64,000 bases of DNA from Desarmillaria ectypa (taxonomy: Eukaryota > Basidiomycota > Agaricomycetes > Agaricales > Physalacriaceae), in contig JAUDYN010000004.1 of assembly GCA_030407005.1 (NCBI GenBank), positions 2,170,001-2,234,000 on the forward strand. Direction: 5' to 3'. The notes beneath the pieces are model-generated. The model worked only from the letters and a program-made list of their open reading frames with translations. It made no database searches and was not told the DNA's origin. How positions within the stretch are numbered: the first letter of the stretch is position 1; each line of letters opens with the position of its first letter. The translations under genes were made by a program, and so were the position numbers. Below, one piece after another: positions 57,367-64,000 of this stretch.

Positions 57367-58116
57367 TGGAAATAGGTTTTAGATTTACATCATTTCGATA
57401 CAAGAGTCGTGGGTGAAGTGATGACTGTTGATTTGACATGCCAAGCCTCCCGCCGCTGTTCTTCAGTGATTCACCTTCTTCTCGAACTTTATGACGGCTC
57501 GTACCGCGGCTACATCTTGCGGTCGGATCTTGTGGAGTACTTGGGAATACCCCATGTGCTCGCCTACGTCCAGGTCCTGTCTAGTGGCTTTCGGAGGCCG
57601 TGCTACAGATCCCCGCTTGAGTGGCAGAAAGAGCTCAGTACTACGAACTGAATTGAGTCCGGAGACCGACAGATGAGCTGTCGTAAGTAGTACCTGTGCA
57701 TCGCCTCATGGCCGCCCTATTGGTACATCCAACTGTTTAGATGAAATAGCGTCTGTTCACGAGACACAGGGCGAGGGAGGTCGTGTGACGCTTAGTAGGT
57801 CGGAAGCATGATTATCTCAAAAAACGGTTGCCCTAAATGTCCATGGAAAGTATAAATTACTGGGTCTTCTGTCGCTGCCCCTACACGGTCAGGTGTAAAA
57901 ATTGGTGGGTAAATTTAAGATTCAACTGTTAAAGCAAATCTCAAAATGATTCATTAGCAAGTTCAGCGCATCGTATGGTCCAGATACGTTGTAATTAGAG
58001 GGGATGCATATGCACAATCAGAGTCCTTCCATAGTAAAATCGAGGATACAGCACAACGCAAACGTAACCATTTTCTGTACAAGTCTTCTACTTTAATTCT
58101 ACCCTCATAATAACAC
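57367..58116. other. 750-bp spacer between convergent genes
   Basis: It contains an 80-codon plus-strand frame at 57409-57651 with no family signature. I found no splice structure here; it is probably 3' flanks of dcc1 and gln1. Confidence 0.4.
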
Positions 58117-59384
58117 TTACTTGTCAAGGACAGTGGTCTCAACAATGATACCAGTGACACGGTAGGGATCTGTTCCATAAAATCATCAGCATCAATCATT
58201 TTCAATCAAGACCAGAACGTACCAATGTTGGAGGCAGGTCGCCTGTCTTCAAGATAACCGTATCCCTGGGCGGCAACATGACGAGGAACACGGATGGAAG
58301 CACCACGGTTGGCAACACCAGAGCTGAACTGACTGATATGGCCGGTTTCATGGCGACCTGTCAGCCTGAGCTCGTTATCCTCTCCGTACACAGCAATGTG
58401 TTCGTTATGCTTCTTGCTCAACTTCTCGATCGCCGCCTCAATCGCCTGCATTCCTCCGGGTTCACGCATAGCCTTGGTACTGTAGTTGGTGTGGCAACCA
58501 GCACCATTCCAGTCGCCAGCTAGGGGCTTGGGGTGGAAGGAAACCTTGATGCCCCACTGCTCAGCAATGCGCACCAAAAGGTAACGAGCCATCCAGAGAT
58601 GATCACCCATCGAGATACCCTCGCATGGACCGACCTGGAACTCCCACTGAGACGGCATGACTTCGGCGTTGATACCACTGATATTGACACCGGCATACAG
58701 GCATGCGCGGTAGTGAGCTTCAATCACATCACGAGCAAAAACCTTGCCAGCACCTATTATTAAGATTAGGTCACAATGCCAAGGATGCAAATGTGATGGG
58801 CGTACCAGCACCGCAGTAATAGGGCCCCTGAGGACCTGGGAAACCACCCTTGGGCCATCCGTAGGGGTGACCATCGAGGTCGAAGAGGGTGTACTCCTGC
58901 TCAAGACCGAACCAAGGCTGGGCGTCTTTTGCCTGATCCATGACCTTCTTGGCGTGATGGCGGAAGTTTGTTTTGTTGGGGGTTCCATCGTTGTTGTAGG
59001 TCTCGGCAAGAACAAGGATGTTGTCACCGCCACGGAAGGGGTCCTTGAAGATGGCAGCTGGACGGAGGTAGACATCGGAATCATTACCAGGTGCTTGGTT
59101 GGTGGAGGAGCCGTCAAAGTCCCAGATACGGAGGGTGCCAATATCGGTGACCTTCTTGCTCACGGTCTATAATAACGATGAGTGGGACATCCGGATTAGT
59201 GGCGACACCACACTGACCGTAGTCTTCGAGCGAAGACCACCGTCGCCATCGATCCAGACATCTGAGGTACGATTAGATGTGTCTCGAAAGAGGAAATATG
59301 ATCCATACATTCAGCCTGGACTTTCTCGCCTTGAGGGAGGGCGAGGTAGGGAGCAAGGAGATCATTGTGGTAGGCAAAGGACAT
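58117..59384 (-). CDS. gln1: glutamine synthetase (eukaryotic type II)
   Basis: Five exons (minus strand): 59309-59384, 59218-59261, 58806-59166, 58223-58753 and 58117-58169, giving 354 aa. The classical motifs are all seen: [69 protein letters not shown], and [11 protein letters not shown] (NxxxxHxNxS). It joins glutamate and ammonia with ATP in the cytosol and is the main entry of ammonium into glutamine. Length and intron-free motifs are normal. A TATA-like TATAAA lies at 59443-59448 on the minus strand, about 60 bp before the ATG. Confidence 0.97.
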
Positions 59385-59942
59385 GGCGAGCGACTAGGAC
59401 GAGGAGATGGTGGCGGTTGGGTAAAGGGTTATACGGGTGGGATTTATACCGAAAACGGAGCCCTTTTATTTAAATGCGATCCCGCCAGGCACCGGCTCCG
59501 ATTGGATGATATGGGACGAATTGGTCCCAATTTAGCCTGTTCCGGTGTCCCGCTTCATCATACTTGGCATTGAGAAGGGCTCGTGAGAGACGTCCTTATG
59601 ACGTTCACGGCGTCTGTGCTGCTTCGTAGCTTTATTTCAAGTTCCATTTCAGCGCAAATGGATCAGAAATGCTTCCGGTAAGAGCCTCGATTCGGCCGAA
59701 CATTGTAGCCGGGCTTCCGATGGTGGCGCTCACAACCCACGGCCAACCATAACTTTCGTATTACAGCGCTTCCGTTTTCCGAGACTCCTCGTGTATATAT
59801 ATTACCATCGAAAACAGCATCTGTATAGTCAGGGATACTCAAGCAATTACCAAATGGTTAGCTCCTGCGCTACATCATGGGACCTTGACAGAAAAAAAAA
59901 ATTCAAGATACGCCTTCAATTTAATCCAGATATGAAGAGGGT
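59385..59942. other. 558-bp spacer: gln1 promoter and 3' flank of aps1
   Basis: The TATAAA of gln1 (minus strand, 59443-59448) is here. The rest holds no recognised element. Confidence 0.5.
59443..59448 (-). promoter_or_regulatory. TATA box of gln1
   Basis: Reads TATAAA on the minus strand, 60 bp upstream of the gln1 ATG. Confidence 0.45.
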
Positions 59943-60725
59943 CTAACCGACGCGTGATCCCAGTCGTCCTATCGTGTCTTCCGAGTTTTCCTGCTCCTCT
60001 ACCGTATCCGATTGTGTTACCTGAGAAGGGTATCAGAAGCCACATGGAACTGGAGCTAGCTGCATACCACACGGAGCACGGATTTCTTTGATGACTCTTG
60101 TAGCTCCCCAGAAATGATCAGCTCATCCAGTATCTAAGCAGCACACATTAGCTGTACTCGTACGACATCTCTCCCACCGACGTACAGCATAGGCTTTCTG
60201 GAAGTTGAAGATCCTGTATGGACGTTCAGCGACACGTTCCCTTGGCAATCGTCAACCTACAGGTCCAGCTCGCAAACCTAACAGCACTGTCAGGCAAGGG
60301 ATCCAAGTTACGAAAAGGCCAGTCTCACATTCCCGAAATATCGGTCCAGCACTTCCACGTATCGGTGAATGATCTCCAACGTCACCAACTCATTGTCGCT
60401 TGAACCAATTCCACACACGAAGAATAAAGACGCATATCGGCGGTATACTACTTTGGTATCTGCAGCGACAATTATCATTTATTTATTTCTTCCAAAAGGT
60501 TAGGCCAGCGCACCCTTATATTCCAAGAAATTGCACATCCTCGTCCGGCGAGCTAATACAAGTTGGGTGACATCTTTGACAATCTTTGCCTTGGCTTTTG
60601 GTGGCATTGTTGTAAACCATTTCGCAAGGCGGACTTTGCCTGTTTAACAGATGTCAACTCGTTGTCGAACGATGGCTTCAGAAAGCGCTACCTTGCCGCG
60701 AAACGAGGAGGATGTAGTTAATCAT
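59943..60725 (-). CDS. aps1: clathrin adaptor AP-1 complex, sigma subunit
   Basis: Seven exons (minus strand): 60692-60725, 60514-60639, 60329-60459, 60261-60277, 60186-60213, 60068-60133 and 59943-60020, giving 159 aa. No exon alone makes a long frame, but the splice gives a full sigma chain: [78 protein letters not shown] and [14 protein letters not shown]. The length and the VCELDL and EEQENSED end fit AP-1 better than AP-2 or AP-3. AP-1 sorts cargo between trans-Golgi and endosomes. Exon 60261-60277 is only 17 nt and encodes VCELDL. Confidence 0.93.
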
Positions 60726-60958
60726 TACAGAGGGTTACCGTCACGCCTGTCACGACTGACGTCAGCATAGCCGACTACGCGTGCATCATAGACTGCTTGT
60801 AGCAGTTGATCATCCAAAAAGAGCTAAGCATACGGGAGGCCTCAGAAGGGCATTGCACAAAACTTTAAAGAAATAGTACATGTACAGCAGAATCTCAGTG
60901 AATAGATAGCCAAAGTTCATATTATTTTAAAATAAAGAAATTGAAAAGGATTCAAAGA

Positions 60959-63900
60959 TTACCGTCGAACCTTGATCATCATTCTCTCATAAAAGTCACC
61001 ATTCAGTGGCTTCCAATGCCCCGTAGCACGAGCCTTGATCGCACACAGTTCCCGCATAGCCATGTCCCAAGGAAACCTTGTCCACTTCTTTCCAGCACTA
61101 GCACGTTGCTCCAAGTCGTAAATATAAGCATACGAGGCCTTGATGATGGCCACCTCCATCCCCGTTGTAGCTACCAGATCCTCCGGTAAAGGTTTCGCAG
61201 CAAACTCCTTGGACAGAGCTCTCAATTCGTCTTGCCTGGCCTCAATAGGCAGGTCAGTAAACGCGGCCCCCTTCTTCGGCGACGCGTGCACATTTTTCCT
61301 GCCGTGGACGCCGTTGACCTGGCTGCGATGTTTCTGGTATACATTTTGCACGTGCTTTTTGATAGCGTCCAGGTCTTTCTGTCTGTCCCTGCTCTGTAAT
61401 CTTTCCGTAATTAAGCATGCTTCGTTCCATGGCGCTGCGAGCTCCTCATCTACACCGAAGGGAGGACAGGCTTTCACATTTTGCTCCACCTTGCCCAGCT
61501 GGATTTCGCCTTGCTTTTTCGCGTAATCCTGGATAATGTCCATGACAAAATTTCTACCCGCGAGTGGTTTGGCTCGAGCAGCATTGGTCCCATCAGTAGA
61601 CACGTCCTTGGGATCCTTGGAAAATTCCTTCCACTCAAGAATTTTTTGAGCGTATTCCTTGCGATCCCTGGAAAGTACATGTGGTGAGACCTTCAAGCCA
61701 GTCTTTGCCCCGTCAAGAACGTGACAGAACCTATGAGGGGGTCATCAATCAAGAGCCTTGTCGGAATCGAAGGAAACCACTTGCATGTGTGCCAAACGTA
61801 GAGTTTCGGGGTGGTCATAACCTTTCGTATACGCCGAAAAATCATGCATGTTGGAATATGCTCCAACGACTGAGATATCAGTGAGGCCTCGGAGGAGAAA
61901 TTCCTGCACTTCATGAATGTATGTTGCCGCGCTGACCGATTTACGGGGGACCCGAACTCGGAAAGCCGCAACTGTCTCATTGGTCATCGTCCCAAAGTTG
62001 TCCTTTTCCAAGTTGCTAGGTGGCAATGACAGGGCAAAAGGCGGATTCACAAAGGGTATGACGAGCTCCGGTTGGAAGATGAGGATTCCTATGTCACCAT
62101 CATAATCACCTTGGAATTTACGATCAATAAGCTGCATCTAAGAAAAAAACCGTACAGCTTACCGCCTGCAAGAATTTCGGCCGCACGATGTAGCCCTTTA
62201 ACTGAGAGAATAATCACGTCTGTCCTGTTTCGCAAATGAGGTTTATCCACGCATCTCCACTTTACTACATCTGTTGGAAGCTTGCATGGATGACGTGTCA
62301 GTAAAACATCTCCAAGAATCATGTCTGTCTCTAGCCCGTCAGGACCTATCAGATTACGCCTTGAGCTTTTGAAGAACACTTCTCCTTCCTCTAACTCGCC
62401 GTCCTCATCTGGAAACGCCGTCTGAATACGTACCCACACACACACAAAAAGTTGCTAACCTGGGACGATAAACGCCGTGACAGACATTGGGACGTCGATA
62501 CGATACGATCTCACGTAGTTATTGATGGCCGACTTGATGACCTGGTGAAGTTTGTCCTTCAGAACCATGCAATTCTTTGGAGTAAAGCCCGAGTCGAGAA
62601 GATACATGACCTGAAAAAGTAAATATCAATCATTTGGTTGCAAGCAAAGGGTCGGAAAACTTGCTGTCTCCTCGAGAACGGAAGGACACCCTGAGACTTC
62701 ATCACTCCACCACGCGGTGGACCGCTCAGTACCGAGTTGCCGAATCCCATCTTCATCCTCATCGTCAAACTCTTCCGTCTGGCGATCACCGTAACCTCTG
62801 ACTCGCGCCATACTTGTCTCCCGCCGTGCCGCACGGGCTGTCATGACTCCGCCCCGCTTACACAAAGCAGACCACAGATCAAACATAGCATTCTGTCCCT
62901 CCCACGTCATTAATGGAGTGACGATATTGTCTTCGAGTCCCTTCTGGAGTAGTGTTTCAAATGCCGAAGCTGGTACGCCATTGTGCCATAGATTAATGAT
63001 GACCTCTGCCGAAAGCTGACAGGAGACGCGGGCATGGGATGATCGCAGGACATCAATGATTCTTAAAGTCGGATCTTCCAAGTCTGGGTATTGTATCTTC
63101 GTCTGAGACGGTCGAATCCAGATACGAGATTCATTGTCGTCGTCGCTCGGGTAATGATACAGCAGGCCCTTGAAAAAAGTTATTGATGTTCCGAATACAT
63201 ATAAATCATTGAGTGATACCTTGTTCCCGTTTATTCGGCACTGGATGGCCGTGGGCCAATCATCCCAGCCAAATTTCTTCTTCAGCTTCAATAGCGCGGC
63301 CTTGTTTGCCAGACCTGCACCGTCAGTCATGTCCGACCCCTGGGATGATACTAATGGAACAAAACGTTACACCATCCCGGGTATTTGGAAGATTATGATC
63401 GCTTACCGACATCGTCTATTTTCATAATCTGTCCGGCCTCCAGCAATATTCCTGGGGCCGAATTAGACAAGCCTAATGCGAATCGTGCCGACCACTTGGT
63501 CATTGTCTAGCAGGGAGTCAACCAGTGTCATGAAGATAAAAGCTAAAAAAAAAAACTTACTTGATTGATATTGTTCATGATAGGATTATGCCAATCCAGA
63601 AAATCAACAAGAGAAATTCTATCAGGTCGACATCTCTGAAGGGAGATTTTGGAGCCCTCAACAACTTCGTTGGTCATAAACAAGAACACATTCTTGTCCT
63701 TTTCATAGAACGCCCGAAAGACAGAACCATTCAAGATGAACGGGTGCTTGAAAAATGAGACGAGCTCCTTCTCGTAAGAAAGGCATTCTTTAGTAACTTT
63801 GATGCGAAGAAAAGATTTCGAGCCAAATTTTCGAGCGAAACGGTTAGAAGGTCCTAGCTCGGCTTTTTCTAGGATGATTTTAAAAGAAGGGGAGGACCCT

Positions 63901-64000
63901 TTTGCTGATGTTTTCTTCAGCTTTCCTCTGAAGTTGACCTTCCCACCGTACCAATCATAGTTAGTTTTGTTGAAACCGAGACAGCCGTTTGGGTCTTTCT
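60959..64000 (-). CDS. RNA-dependent RNA polymerase, cellular/quelling type (5' end beyond window)
   Basis: Partial gene; 5' part lies past the right edge. Exons (minus strand): 63561-64000+, 63407-63506, 63220-63350, 62665-63168, 62460-62610, 62163-62408, 61785-62109 and 60959-61730. The open part begins in the catalytic half: SKSFLRIKVTKE, WSARFALGLSNS, MTDGAGLANKAALLKLKKKFG, LLDSGFTPKNCMVLKDKL and the metal-binding loop GGDYDGDIGILIFQPEL. DxDGD is the hallmark of cellular RdRPs such as QDE-1 and Rdp1, which make dsRNA for small-RNA silencing. Introns at 61731-61784 and 62611-62664 begin GCAAGT. The acidic block EEFDDEDEDGI is a lineage insert. The C-terminus KVRR ends normally. Confidence 0.93.

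Noticed and set aside
57409..57651. 80-codon frame after dcc1
   Set aside because: The dcc1 protein already ends correctly at 57366; this frame has no family match.

Overview
This window looks like nuclear DNA of a filamentous basidiomycete (Agaricomycotina type). Genes are closely packed on both strands. Most are cut by many short introns of about 45-60 nt with GT(R)NGT-type donors and CTNA-like branch points, and exons of 10-25 nt are common. The gene content is fungal throughout: His4, Ssd1, Idh1/Idh2, Rrn7, a ceramide synthase, a quelling-type RNA-dependent RNA polymerase and basidiomycete-only orphan proteins. I rebuilt gene models by hand from reading frames, splice sites, phase and known protein families. 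In every multi-exon model given here the exon phases close.

Layout. 1-3049: divergent pair, a J-domain ER protein cut by the left edge (-) and Rrn7 (+). 3474-5984: a large orphan coiled-coil protein. 5985-10125: a 4.1 kb gene-free stretch that turns AT-rich after about 6.7 kb, with a MITE-like inverted repeat near its right end. 10126-17888: DJ-1/PfpI protein, U1A/U2B''-type RRM protein, ceramide synthase, Snf7/Vps32, Nem1-like phosphatase and a small membrane protein. 18209-25214: two MFS anion symporter paralogs in opposite orientation around a RING protein and an AlaX/AARSD1-like editing protein. 25460-33719: HD phosphohydrolase, Rpr2/Rpp21 zinc-ribbon protein, RTA1 membrane protein and Ssd1. 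34154-45320: Idh2, Vps24, His4, an orphan mitochondrial protein, a kinase, Bud20, a broken orphan gene and pyruvate dehydrogenase E1 beta. 45484-50080: a short-chain dehydrogenase, an amidohydrolase-2 protein and a membrane alpha/beta hydrolase. 50333-59384: Idh1, an orphan nuclear protein, a DUF262 protein, Dcc1 and glutamine synthetase. 59943-64000: clathrin adaptor AP-1 sigma, then an RNA-dependent RNA polymerase cut by the right edge.

How the genes relate. Most are unlinked housekeeping genes, as usual in fungi. Three groupings stand out: both subunits of mitochondrial NAD-isocitrate dehydrogenase, pyruvate dehydrogenase E1 beta and glutamine synthetase lie within 25 kb (the pyruvate to 2-oxoglutarate to glutamine axis); two ESCRT-III subunits (Vps32, Vps24) are present; and the two transporter paralogs face each other. 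The most unusual sequence features are seven inferred GC-AG introns, a transporter whose introns carve one exon into 72+14+13 nt pieces relative to its paralog, and a eukaryotic DUF262 (GmrSD-like) gene. No tRNA, rRNA or CRISPR array was seen.
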